A stretch of 64,000 nt of DNA from Calendula officinalis (lineage: Eukaryota; Streptophyta; Magnoliopsida; Asterales; Asteraceae): positions 51,952,407 through 52,016,406 of the forward strand of contig OY970820.1 of NCBI GenBank assembly GCA_963853835.1, read 5' to 3'. The notes under the pieces were generated by a model that was not told the origin of the DNA, ran no database searches, and saw only the letters and a list, made by a program, of their open reading frames with translations. Positions 24,323 to 36,245 of this stretch are shown here, piece by piece; within the stretch, counting starts at the first letter, position 1, and each line of letters begins with the position of its first letter. Both the position numbers and the translations under genes were made by a program.

Positions 24323-26950
24323 TGTGACAACTAGATATTTCTGGTATGTAACTTCATTTCATTTCTAGAACTTTCCTTATTTAGAAAGTTTATATTTTTA
24401 GACATTTCTATTTTTGGCATTCCTTATACACAACAAACATACATATTTTACACCGTACATTAGTGTTTGATTATTTTAGTCAACACAACATTTTATTTAC
24501 TTATGGTGACACATTGAGCTTAAAACATTTCAAAAATAGTAATTTTTACCGGTTAAACAATAAACGTTACAAATTAATTTAAACGTGACTCGAACCTAAA
24601 CCGACCACTCATGTGGCCGGCCTACACCTTGCTCGTGACCTTCCCTTGGCCGAAACACCCTTGTGGTGTTGACCATGTGCTCTAATTGTTTGATCTTATC
24701 CAAAGACTTAAACTCTTATCCATCCATAACTTGATAGAGTCCTACTTGGACTATAATACTCCTTCTAAACCCTAAATCTCCCCCTATATAAATCCCATAA
24801 CACCGAACCCTAATCCCCTTTGTTCTCCCTATTCGGACAAGCAAACCCCAAGCATCACCATTCATCCGTTTGTGTTCAAAGCAAGCAAACCCGAAGCCCC
24901 TTGGTGTTGTTCTTGATTCCGTTCGTTCGATCCAAGGTATACCGATTTATCCTTTGTTTTGCTTGTTCTATTTTGTTTATTCAGCCTTTATCTTGAACCC
25001 GAGACCATGGCCAAGGACATTTGGTCTCGGTATGAACCCTAACACCCTTGAAACCATAGCATGCATCACCCTTGATCATTAATTCGTGTTGTTGATTATT
25101 CGAACCCTAGATCTCATACTCGAACCCTAGATCTTGCTAGTTATGACCGAAACACCCTAGATCTAGAACTATAGACCCGATCTAGACCCCTAAACCTCGA
25201 ACCAAGCCATCTAGACTCGACCTAGAACACAAAACCGTAGGGTTTTGGCCTTCGGCCAACCCTAGACCGAACCCTAACCCTAGTTGACTTTAGGGTTGAC
25301 TATTTGACCATACGATAGCTAGATTGACCGTAGTTGACTTAGGTTGACCGAATTATAGTATACCCTAAACCCTAGCCGAAATCTAGAACCCAAGTGTTGA
25401 CTTTTGTTGACTAATTTTGACCAATGTGACTAATAAGTCAAACCGGGTCAAGGCCGGATCTTGACCAAACCGATCAACCCAAACCCGAATACCCAATCGG
25501 GCCAAGGCCCGTACTTGGCCCATATCGATATATTTTAGTCCATCGGGCCCAAACCTTAGTTGGCCCATTAGTATCCAAGCCCATTTGGACCAAAACCCAA
25601 ACCTTTGGCCCATTCCTAACCAAACCGAACCCAATTTTTCCATGGCCCAATGTAAGTGGACCTAAGCCCAATAAGAGGCCTAAGTGGCCCAACCTAGTGG
25701 CCCATTAAGCCCATTAGGCCCAATAGGCCCAATAAGCCTAACCCAAGCCCATTTCATTTCATTTCATTTCATTTCATTTCGAAGTTCATTTCATTTCATT
25801 TCATTTCATTTCGACCTATTAAGGTCCAATAACCCAAATGCATTCGATGTCACAAAACATAAATTGAAATACATATTACTTAACGTATATCGTATATAGA
25901 ATCTCCTGTGTTAGCTTAGTCTAATCATTAGTTAAATTATTTAGGAAGCTAGGAGTCTCCAAAGGATTCCTCTGTCTTAAGTACTTGTCGCTAAGCTTTG
26001 CCAGGTGAGTCCACAGACCCCTTTACTCTTTTACTATTTTTATAAACTTTGGGGTGGAAAACATAAACACAACTGCTATTGTTTTACTATGACTGTACAA
26101 CAACATCTATACATTTTCATTATCGCATTGGCATGACAAACAATTATTATACCGGACTAAGGTTGCCAGCAATCATTAACTAGTGGATCTAGACCATGTA
26201 TATGCAGATAGTACTATTGGCTGACACTCATCCTCCCAACAAACGTTAGATCTTTACTTGGTTTATCCAAGACATCTCCGGGAGTGTATATCCATAAAAT
26301 AACATAACATACTGGAGTTGAAGTGTTGATTGTGGACTAAGGGGTTGGTATTTTAACTCAATAGACTAGCTACCTGTTGGGGATAACAGTTCATGCGATG
26401 TCAAACATAACAACTTGTTCAACACATTTTCATAAACATAACTAGTAATTGTAGATATTCTACAATTACACTTCACTTTTCATATTTACTTCTCATATCA
26501 TATGAGTGTTGAACCTTATACATTTTTCAGTCATAAACCATTTTCATAACAAACATTTTGAGTAGCAAAACACTTTACTTTACTTTACTTTACTCTTTAC
26601 TTTAACCCTGTGGATTCACTCAACATTATTGTTGACCCGTTTACTATTTATGTTTTTCCAGGTAATTAGGTGCAGTGGAGTTTGGAGGATATGAGCATTG
26701 GGATTGTCGTGAGCCATGATTAAAACATTAAGTTTACGAACAATCATTTCATTTCAACACAATTTCTATTTTAGGAAACTTACTATTTTTGGAACTTTCT
26801 ACTTTTGGAAAGTGAAACAAACCTTTATTTTTCATTATTGCATGGTTGTTTGTTTACTTAATTTTTGCTATGTTGTCATGAACGTTACACCCTCGTTCTT
26901 CCGCAAAACATTTTAAATGAAGTAAAACTCATTTTTGGCGGGGTGTGACA
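24323..26950 (+). repeat. 5' LTR of Ty3/gypsy element 1 (2,628 bp)
   Basis: It starts TGTGACAACTAGATATTTCT and ends GGGGTGTGACA, followed by the primer-binding site. A TATATAAAT box at 24785-24793 is a candidate promoter. It contains GGCCCAA/CCCATTAGGC repeats (25560-25745) and a (CATTT)n microsatellite (25748-25812). It differs from the 3' copy by many substitutions and small indels, so the insertion is not recent. The open frames in it are not genes. Confidence 0.85.
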
Positions 26951-26953
26951 AAG

Positions 26954-26965
26954 TGGTATCAGAGC
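26954..26965 (+). promoter_or_regulatory. Primer-binding site of element 1
   Basis: TGGTATCAGAGC, complementary to the 3' end of initiator tRNA-Met, lies three bases after the LTR end. Confidence 0.9.
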
Positions 26966-27204
26966 TTAAGTTATAGTGAATTAGCAAGCCTAGTCTATAA
27001 CTACAAAAGATTTTTGGGAAAAACAAACACTTTTATAAAATCAAAATAATCATGGCATGCTCAGTCTCATATCCTGAAGTTCCATTGTTCTTAGTTTAGA
27101 ACATTTGCCTTAGTTAGTATTGCCTTAGTGTTATAGTTAGTATTCGTCAGCGAGCCTTAAGTTTTCCTAATCTAATAAAATTTTTATGCGTCGTGTTTAG
27201 TAGA

Positions 27205-27633
27205 ATGTCGCCTGCTAGTGTCCTGGATATTTCGTCTGATTCCAATAGTGATCGTGGTGCTGCTGTCCCAGTAGTCCCAGTGCCTGTTGCTCCAGTGCCA
27301 GCAGTGGTACAACCTTCGGTTGTCCCATGGCATCGTCGCCCAAGAAGACGTCCCTTTCCTATTATTCCTAATGGACCTCCTACTCCAGCTCGTGGTCAGC
27401 TTCCTATTGTCTATCGTAAGCGTGAGGGCGGCCTTATTTATCTATGTTCGCCTGCTAAACCCAAGCGTGATGTTGCTCCAAAAACTCCACGACGTCGAGA
27501 ACCAGAGCCAGAAGTGATATCAGAATCAGAGCCTGAAGAAGACTCTGAGCCCGAAGAAGAATCAGAACCAGAGGAAGAACCAGAAGAAGAGTCAGAGCCT
27601 ATGGAAGACTCTGAGCCAGAGGAAGATGAATAG
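27205..27633 (+). CDS. Extra ORF between 5' LTR and gag of element 1 (142 aa)
   Basis: Starts at ATG 27205 (MSPASVLDISSDSNSD); the frame is open a little further upstream without an ATG. It has a Pro/Val-rich segment (PVVPVPVAPVPAV), a basic Arg/Pro segment (WHRRPRRRPFP), an LPIVYRKREGG-type block and a C-terminal acidic tail of repeated SEPEEDSEPEEE units. I do not recognise it. It is not gag and has no zinc knuckle. It lies on the sense strand, about 240 bp after the primer-binding site and 370 bp before gag. It remains open although gag-pol has several stops. It could be an accessory protein of this element lineage or a captured fragment. Confidence 0.5.
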   Translation: MSPASVLDISSDSNSDRGAAVPVVPVPVAPVPAVVQPSVVPWHRRPRRRPFPIIPNGPPTPARGQLPIVYRKREGGLIYLCSPAKPKRDVAPKTPRRREPEPEVISESEPEEDSEPEEESEPEEEPEEESEPMEDSEPEEDE

Positions 27634-28001
27634 TCATCTACATATCGTCTATATTTGTTTTCTATTACTATTATTAGATTTTATGTTTAGCTATTTTAGT
27701 ATTTTTGTTCTTTAGTATTGGCGTATGTGCCCAAGTTTTAAAACTATTATGTATTAGGAATGTGTTTAATAAAGTGATATTTTAGTAATTTCTATTGTTC
27801 TTATAAATTGTATTTTCTATACGTCTCTACTACTACTACTATAATTACGACTATTTATATCTACGTCTACTACTACTATTACGTCTATTGTATATCTATT
27901 CTTTGATCCTTATTATAAGTATATTTCCTTTATAGTCCTCCTATACTATTCTTTTCTAAATTCTTTATTTAAATCGTATTATTTGTATCAGCAATTCATC
28001 A
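27634..28001. other. Non-coding leader between the extra ORF and gag
   Basis: AT-rich, with CTACTACTACTA-type repeats around 27830-27890. No frame of interest. Confidence 0.5.
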
Positions 28002-31000
28002 ATGGCTCGAGGAGGAAACGCTGAGACTGTCGAACAAATGGTGGAACGCCGAATCGCTGAAGCAATGGCTCAAATGAACGCTGCAAGAGGAAATGCCGCT
28101 GGTGCATCTAATGTGGGAAATAACGGTATATTATTCGACTCCACAAAAGAAGATTCATTTACTTTCCATTATATTTTAACCTATTGTTCATATTCTTTCC
28201 TTATTTGTTTAAACTTCAGATCCCAATCGTCAAGGTCAGTCATATAAGACCTTTACGTCCTGTCATCCTCCGACCTACTCTGGATCTGAAGGTGCTATTG
28301 CTATCATCCACTGGATTGAGAAGGTGGAATCCATTTTCAGTGTCATTCAGTGTGCCCCTGAGAATATGACGAAGTTTGCTGCTAGTACATTGTCCAAGGA
28401 AGCGTTGTCTTGGTGGAATTCTCAAGTGCAAGTCTTAGGTCGTGCAACTGTTGATGCTATGACTTGGGATACATTCAAGGATCAGTTGACTCAGAAGTTT
28501 TGTCCAAGGAGAGAGCTACAAAAAGTGTAAGTGGAACTATGGAATCTGTCCATGGTTGGATCTGATATTGTTACCTACACGACTAAATTTCAAGAACTCG
28601 CTCGTCTCGTTCCTCATATGGTTTCTCCTGAATTCAAGCGTATTGAAAAGTATCTTCAAGGTCTTCATGATCTTATTCGTACTCATGTTATTGCTTCTGA
28701 ACCGACAACATTTGAAGATGCTGTGAATCGTGCAACAAGGTTGACTGATGATGCAATGAGAAGTGGATCGTTCAAAGACAAGCTAGTCGTGTCTAGCTAA
28801 TCTACTGATAATGTGAGCAATGAAAATGGAAAGCGTTCCTATGACAACAAGCGTGATCAAAAAGGGAACAAATATCAAAAGACTAAGAATTATGCTGCCT
28901 CTACTCAGAACAACAATCAATCAAATTCAGAATCTAAGTCCTATGCTGGAAGCAAGCCCCTGTGTAACAGATGTAACTGGCATCATGGTGGTCAGTGTGA
29001 GAAGTGCTTCAAGTGTGACCGCTGGGGTCATAATTTCAGAAAGTGTTCGTCCAACAATCCTCCTAAGAATCCTGTCTGCTACGAGTGTGGTGATCCTAAC
29101 CACTATCGTAATCGTTGCCCTAAACTTCAGAACAACAACAACCTGAATGGCAACAACAACAACAATGGCAATCGTAACAACAATCGCAACAACAATCGCA
29201 ATGCCAACAACAACAATGATCGTCAAAATGGTCGTGGTCGTGCATTTGTTATGAATGCTCCAGAAGCTCGTGAAAATCCTGATACCGTCACTGGTACGTT
29301 TATCGTCAACAATCATTTTGCTTCTATTTTATTTGATTCGGGAGCCGACTTGAGTTTCGTATCGACCGACTTTAAAAGTTTCTTAAATTTGAATCCTGAT
29401 CGTTTGAAAGTGAATTATGAAATCGAGTTAGCAAATGGCAAAGTTGTTAGGTCTAGTGAAGTTTTTAAAGGTTGTAAGCTTGACCTAGATGATCACATTT
29501 TTGATATAGACCTTGTGCCTGTAGAGCTAGGTAGTTTTGATATCGTCATAGGGATGGATTGGTTGTCTAAAAACCGTGCTGAAATAATATGTTACACCAA
29601 ACAAATCCGAATTCCCTTATCCAAAACAGAAACTGTAATAATTCAAGGTGAACAAAGAAACAAAAACATAAAAATCATAACTTCTATGAAAGCTCAAAAA
29701 TATCTTCGTAAAGGATGCCAAGCCTTTCTTGCTCATGTCGTTGACACAAAGTCCAAAGATCGTAAGATTGAGGACATTCCTATTGTTCGTGAATTTCCTG
29801 GTGTATTTCCTAGTGAATTTTCTGGACTGCCGCCTCAGAGACAAGTCGAATTTCGTATTGATCTGATTCCAGGAGCCGCACCTATTGCGCGTTCTTCTTA
29901 TCGTCTTGCACCGTCTGAAATGCAAGAACTTTCATCGCAATTACAAGAACTTCTTGATCTTGGTTTCATTCGACCGAGTTTCTCACTCTGGGGAGCTCCG
30001 GTCCTCTTCGTTAAAAAGAAAGATGGTTCAATGAGAATGTGCATTGACTATCGTGAATTGAACAAAGTAACAATTAAGAATCGATATCCTCTTCCCCGTA
30101 TTGATGATCTATTCGATCAACTCCAAGGATCGAGTTTCTATTCCAAAATCGATCTTCGTTCAGGCTACCATCAGTTAAAAGTTCGTGATGAAGATGTTCC
30201 CAAGACTGCTTTTAGAACTCGCTATGGTCATTACGAATTTTTGGTAATGCCATTTGGTTTGACCAATGCACCTGCTGTGTTTATGGATCTCATGAACAGA
30301 GTGTGCAAGCAATATCTCGACAAATTCGTTATCGTCTTCATAGATGATATTCTTATCTATTCACATTCGAGAGAAGAGCATGAAGAGCACTTAAGAATCA
30401 TTCTTGAGTTGTTGGAGAAAGAGAAGTTGTACGTCAAGTTGTCCAAGTGTGAATTTTGGTTGCGTGAAGTCCAATTTCTGGGTCATATTATCAACGAAGA
30501 AGGTATTCACGTTGATCCTGCGAAGATAGAAGCTATAAAGAATTGGGAAGCTCCGAAGACCCCAACTGAAGTAAGACAATTCCTTGGTCTTGCTGGTTAC
30601 TATAGAAGATTCATAGAAAATTTCTCGAAGATTGCAAAGGATTTAACAGTGTTAACACATAAGGATGAGAAATTTGTCTGGGGTGAAAAGCAAGAATCAG
30701 CCTTCCAATCTCTAAAATCTAAATTATGTTCTGCTCCGATTCTATCTCTCCCTGAAGGAACCGATAATTTCGTGGTGTACTGTGATGCTTCGCACCAAGG
30801 GATAGGTTGTGTATTGATGCAACATGACAAAGTGATCGCCTATGCCTCTCGACAACTGAAGAACCACGAGAAGAATTATACAACTCATGATCTTGAGTTG
30901 GGTGCCGTTATATTCGCATTGAAGATTTGGAGACATTACCTCTACGGTACCAAGTGCACAATATTCACCGATCACTAGAGTTTACAACATATCTTCAATC

Positions 31001-32625
31001 AGAAAGATCTCAACATGAGACAGCGTAGGTGGATAGAGTTGATGAAGGACTATGAATGTGAGATTAAGTATCATCCTGGGAAGGCTAATGTTGTAGCAGA
31101 TGCCTTAAGTCGGAAAGAGCAACCTAAACCTCGTCGTGTTCGAGCCCTTCCAATCTCTGTTCATTCTAATCTATCTTCCCAAGTTCATGAATTCCAAACT
31201 GAAGCCTTGAAGGTAGAGAACATCAAAAGTGAAGCTTTGCGTGGTATGGAGAAGCAGTTAGAAGCAAAGGTGGATGGAACTCTTTATTTCATGGATCGTT
31301 TATGGGTTCCTAATTTTGGAAGTGTTCGCAACGTCATCTTGAATGAAGCTCACCGATCCAAATATTCAATTCATCCTGGTGCCAACAAAATGTATAAAGA
31401 TGTCAAAGAGTTATATTGGTGGCCAAATATGAAGAAAGAGATCGCGGTTTATGTCAGCAAATGTTTAACTTGCGCTAGAGTGAAAGCAGAGAATCAGAAG
31501 CCTTCCGGTCTTCTACAACAGCCAGAGATCCCTGAATGGAAATGGGAAGAAATCTCTATGGATTTTATAACTAAATTACCTCGAACATCTAATGGTCATG
31601 ATACAATTTGGGTAATTGTTGATCGATTGACCAAATCAGCTCATTTCATTCCAATTAAAGAAACTGATCAAATGGAGAAGTTAACAAGAATCTATTTAAA
31701 GGAAGTCGTATCTCGACATGGTGTGCCAATTGCGATCATCTCTGATCGTGATAGTCGCTTTATATCTCGTTTTTGGCAATCATTGCAAAAATCTCTCGGT
31801 ACTCGTCTCGATATGAGTATTGCCTATCATCCCCAAACCGATGGTCACACTGAAAGAACAATTCAAACTTTGGAAGACATGCTGAGAGCATGTCTTATTG
31901 ATTTTGGTGGAAGTTGGGATTCTCATCTCCCTTTAGCTGAGTTCTCGTATAATAATAGTTATCATACAACTACTAAGGCCGCACCGTTTGAAGCCCTTTA
32001 TGGAAGAAAGTGTCGTTCGCCACTTTGTTGGATTGAAATTGGTGATCGTCAGATTACTGGTCCTGAGATTCTACAAGAAACGACTGACAAGATTTTCAAG
32101 ATCAAAGATCGTATCAAGGCTGCAAGAGATCGACAAAAGAGTTATGCTGATAATCGTCGAAAGCCTTTAGAGTTCGCTGTTGGCGACCATGTTTTGCTAA
32201 AAGTAGCACCTTGGAAAGGTGTTGTACGTTTTGGTAAGAAAGGAAAGCTCAGTCCTCGTTATGTTGGACCATTCGAGATTCTTGAAAGAATCGGTGCTGT
32301 TGCTTATCGCCTTCGTCTTCCTAATGAGCTCAGCAATGTTCACAACACTTTTCATGTTTCTAATATGAAGAAGTTTATTCATGATCCTTCGCTTATCGTT
32401 CCTACTGAAGAAATTATTATCGACGACAAACTCCATTTCACTGAGGAACCAATCGAGATATCTGACTGGAAAGAGCAAAAGTTGCGAAGAAGCAAGATCA
32501 AAATTGTTAAAGTCAGGTGGAACTCCAAAAGAGGTCCTGAATTCACGTGGGAACGTGAGGACCAGATGCGAAAGAAATATCCTCATCTATTTCTCGTTGT
32601 CTCTCCTGTTCGTGCTTCGTCTTAA
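28002..32625 (+). pseudogene. Gag-pol of Ty3/gypsy element 1, three nonsense codons
   Basis: Retrotransposon polyprotein in a single frame, provided a 94-nt intron-like segment (28126-28219, GT...CAG) is skipped. Order: gag; two CCHC knuckles (CFKCDRWGHNFRKC, CYECGDPNHYRNRC); aspartic protease (FDSGAD); reverse transcriptase (FIDD at about 30337-30348); RNase H (YCDASHQG); integrase with zinc-binding HHCC and DDE residues spaced D-41-D(35)E (VDRLTK, SDRDSRF, TERTIQ); and a chromodomain-like tail (VRWNSKRGPEFTWE). The C-terminal style suggests a chromovirus of the Tekay/Del type. In-frame stops are TAA 28528-28530, TAA 28798-28800 and TAG 30976-30978 (in RNase H TDH|SLQ). No frameshift was seen. 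Not autonomous as it stands. Confidence 0.85.
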
Positions 32626-32645
32626 ATTTCGGGACGAAATATCTT

Positions 32646-32659
32646 CAACCAGGGGAGAA
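32646..32659 (+). promoter_or_regulatory. Polypurine tract of element 1
   Basis: ACCAGGGGAGAA immediately precedes the 3' LTR start at 32660. Confidence 0.75.
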
Positions 32660-34214
32660 TGTGACAACTCGATATTTCTGGTATGTAACTTCATTTCATT
32701 TGTAGAACTTTCCTTATTTAGAAAGTTTCTATTTTTAGACATTTCTATTTTTGGCATTCCTTATACACAACAAACGTACATATTTTACACCATACATTAG
32801 TGTTTGATTATTTTAGTCAACACAACATTTTATTTACTTATGGTGACACATTGAGCTTAAAACATTTCAAAAATAGTAATTTTTACCGGTTAAACATTAA
32901 ACGTTACAAATTAATTTAAACGTGACTCGAACCTAGACCGACCACTCATGTGGCCGGCCTACACCTTGCTCGTGACCTTCCTTTGGCCGAAACACCCTTG
33001 TGGTGTTGGCCATGTGCTCTAATTGTTTGTTCTTATCCAAAGACTTAAACTCTTATCCATCCATAACTTGATAGAGTCCTACTTGGACTATAATACTCCT
33101 TCTAAACCCTAAATCTCCCCCTACATAAATCCCATAACACCGAACTCTAATCCCCTTTGTTCTCCCTATTCGGCCAAGCAAACCCCAAGCATCACCATTC
33201 CTCCGTTCGTGTTCAAAGCAAGCAAACCCAAAGCCCCTTGGTGTTGTTCTTGATTCCGTTCGTTCGATCCAAGGTATACCGATTTATCCTTTGTTTTGCT
33301 TGTTCTATTTTGTTTATTCAGCCTTTAACTTGAACCCGAGACCATGGCCAAGGCCATTTGGTCTCGGTATGAACCCTAACACCCTTGAAACCGTAGCATG
33401 CATCACCCTTGATCATTAATTCATGTTGTTGATTATTCGAACCCTATATCTCATACTCGAACCCTAGATCTTGCTAGTTATGACCGAAACACCCTAGATC
33501 TAGAGCTATAGACCCGATCTAGACCCCTAAACCTCGAACCAAGCCGATCTAGACTCGACCTAGAACACAAAACCGTAGGGTTTCGGCCTTCGGCCAACCC
33601 TAGACCGAACCCTAACCCTAGTTGACTTTAGGGTTGACTATTTGACCATACGATAGCTAGATTGACCGTAGTTGACTTTGGTTGACCGAATTATAGTATA
33701 CCCTAAACCCTAGCCGAAATCTAGAACCCAAGTGTTGACTTTTGTTGACTAATTTTGACCAACGTGACTAATAAGTCAAACAGGGTCAAGGCCGGATCTT
33801 GACCCAACCGATCAACCCAAACCCGAATACCCAATCGGGCCAAGGCCCGTACTTGGCCCATATCAATCTATTTTAGTCCATCGGGCCCAAACCTTAGTTG
33901 GCCCATTAGTATCCAAGCCCATTTGGACCAAAGCCCAAACCTTTGGCCCATTCCTAACCAAACCGAACCCAATTGGGCCAAGCCCAATCCATGGCCCAAT
34001 GTAAGTGGATCTAAGCCCAATAAGAGGCCCAAGTGGCCCAACCTAGTGGCCCATTAAGCTCATTTAGGCCCATTAAGCCCATTAGGCCCAATCAAGGCCC
34101 AATAAGCCTAACCCAAGCCCATTTCATTTCATTTCATTTCATTTCATTTCGAAGTTCATTTCATTTCATTTCATTTCGACCTATTAAGGTCCAATAACCC
34201 AAATGCATTCGATG
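32660..34214 (+). repeat. 3' LTR of element 1, part before the nested insertion
   Basis: Co-linear with 24323 onward up to ATGCATTCGATG. Element 2 then interrupts it. Compared with the 5' copy, the TATA region reads TACATAAAT, and GGCCCAA repeats have been gained or lost. The remainder of the LTR is at 49314-49736. Confidence 0.85.
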
Positions 34215-35996
34215 TGTAACGACCCGAAATTTGTAAATAAATAAAATAAATAAAAATATGATAATTATGGATAAATCATATTAAAACCGTAGGAATTGGT
34301 TTCGTGTCGTTTGGAGTCCGTATGAGAGAGTTATGGGCGAAACCGGGTTGAAACCTAGACCGAAAAGTGCAGCCCCGCTGCAAAGGCAGGCTCGCGGCGC
34401 GAGCCTGGCGCGAGCGAAACGCGAGGTTGAGCAGAGGGACCAGAGCTGAAACGCGAGAAAGTCGCGTCGACTTCGCGTCGACTTCGCGGCGCGAGCCAGG
34501 CGCGAGCTGGGCGCGAAGTCTGGTATAAAGCGGCGACCAGCGGGAAGACCCGCGTCCTTTTGCGGCGCGAGCTCGGCACGAGCGGGGCACGAGCCCTTCC
34601 GACCAGTGCATTAAATTGGGGTTTTCAGCCATAAATGCATTTCCAAAAACCCTAGTTTTCTCTCTTCATGTGTGTGAACGTTTTTGAGTGAAAAGCATCG
34701 TTTGGAGCCGAATTCTTGGTCAAATCTCGTGATTCTTCACTCCTAGTGGAAGATTAAAGGTATATCTTCAATCCTTTGTAGTTGTAGCTTTAGATCTATG
34801 GATTTAGAAGCTTGGGGTTGAAACCCTAGTTCTTGGGGTATGAGTTATGGTGATATAAATGGTGTATACACTTAATAGATGGTATATTAACAAGGAAAAC
34901 AAGTGTATGATTTCGATTTGTAAGAATCTTAAGGGTTGGTTAAACCTAGGGTTTGGTAAATCACCATAATTGGGGGAAATGGATTGATGGGTGTTATCTA
35001 GAGGTAGATGAACACATTGGTAGTAGTTTGTGTTGATAATCTTGTTGTGATAATTGTTTTAGACATTCGGTGAAGTGTTGAAGTGGACAATTTGTGAGCA
35101 AGGAACCGGCGGAAAGAATACGGTTAAAGCATCTTTATTGCTAAGGTGAGTACGTGTGGACTTTACTGAGTACATAGCCTATGAAATACATTTTTTTATT
35201 ACTTGTGTTATGGTCTATTTGCTTAATTGTGTAGACTAGTAGTTGGTAGTTAGTTATACCGATGATAGTATTGAACTAACTTGTTTGATGATAGACGTGA
35301 TAGCCGAGAGCTAGATTGACATAACCATCGAGTTATGATATGGTGAGATGACGTGATGATTCGGGGGATCCCCGGTCATGAGGTATGGAATGGGGAGCAT
35401 TTGGGCGGATCCCCATCGGCCCATTCCATGATAGTAGTCTTGCTAACTGGAAGTAGTCCGTCGAGTAAGGCAGGTATTGGTAGATTGGGCGATTCCCTCT
35501 TGCCTTTACCTTGAAGCTTGTTAATGCGGGGGATCCCCGGTTAATAAGTTAACGTGGTTCTAGTTGGTTGGGGATGTCTCGACAACTAGGTATGATTGCT
35601 AGGAAAGCAAGGTATTAGAGTCACAATAGGGTGACTAGATAGATGGGTGATTGCTTACGTGTTTGTTGTTTGTCATTAGGTTATTATTATTAACCTTGGG
35701 GTCTAAACCCATGTAGCTCACGAGACGTTTTTGTCTCACGTACTCCTTGGTTGTTTTGCTATGTACTCAGGTTCGGGATCGAAGGTTTAGGTACGCATGG
35801 ATAGAGATGCGGGACCTAGAATAGAAGAACACTAGATTGGATTTAGTCTTAGCTTGGTGATGATCTATTTTGTAACACCTACTTTTATACTCTGATTTCA
35901 TACCAAGGTTTTTGTAAATCTAAATTGGGGATGTTCTTCTATTTATAAAAATGTTTTATTTTGGCCAGTATTTGGCATTAAATTTGAGGTGTTACA
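34215..35996 (+). repeat. LTR 1 of element 2 (1,782 bp)
   Basis: TGTAACGACCCGAAATTTGT ... GAGGTGTTACA. It has a GC-rich, CpG-dense block of repeated GGCGCGAGC units (about 34385-34600) and a TATAAAG at 34524-34530. Minus-strand frames of 118 and 74 aa across the GC block are repeat artefacts. The later half has GGGGGATCCCCGG palindromes (for example 35361 and 35529). Confidence 0.9.
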
Positions 35997-35999
35997 ACT

Positions 36000-36011
36000 T
36001 GGTATCAGAGC
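36000..36011 (+). promoter_or_regulatory. Primer-binding site, element 2 first internal region
   Basis: TGGTATCAGAGC (initiator tRNA-Met type), three bases after the LTR. The second copy is at 42653-42664. Confidence 0.9.
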
Positions 36012-36245
36012 TATAGTTTAAGTGAATTAGGTTGGATGACCATCCTAGTCTTAGACTGTAGCATTATGAATGTGAGATTCCTTAAGATCATAGGTTGACC
36101 TTGAGACTTTATATTAAGTTTAGGGTTGAACCTAGGGGACCGATGAATTCGATATGATTTTGGATATTGAGTCTTATGCGACTAATGGGTTGTACACAAG
36201 GTACTAAATGTTTAATGTCTTTCGTATAGTCTTGATCGAAAGAAA

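Noticed and set aside
24760..25400. Telomere-like CCCTAAA/CCCTAA repeats
   Set aside because: Scattered AACCCTA motifs within the element 1 LTR, present in both LTRs and not in tandem.
34276..34632. 118-aa and 74-aa minus-strand frames, repeated at 40929 and 47587
   Set aside because: They lie in the GC-rich minirepeat of the element 2 LTRs and are copied with the LTR. Arg/Ala/Ser composition follows the repeat.
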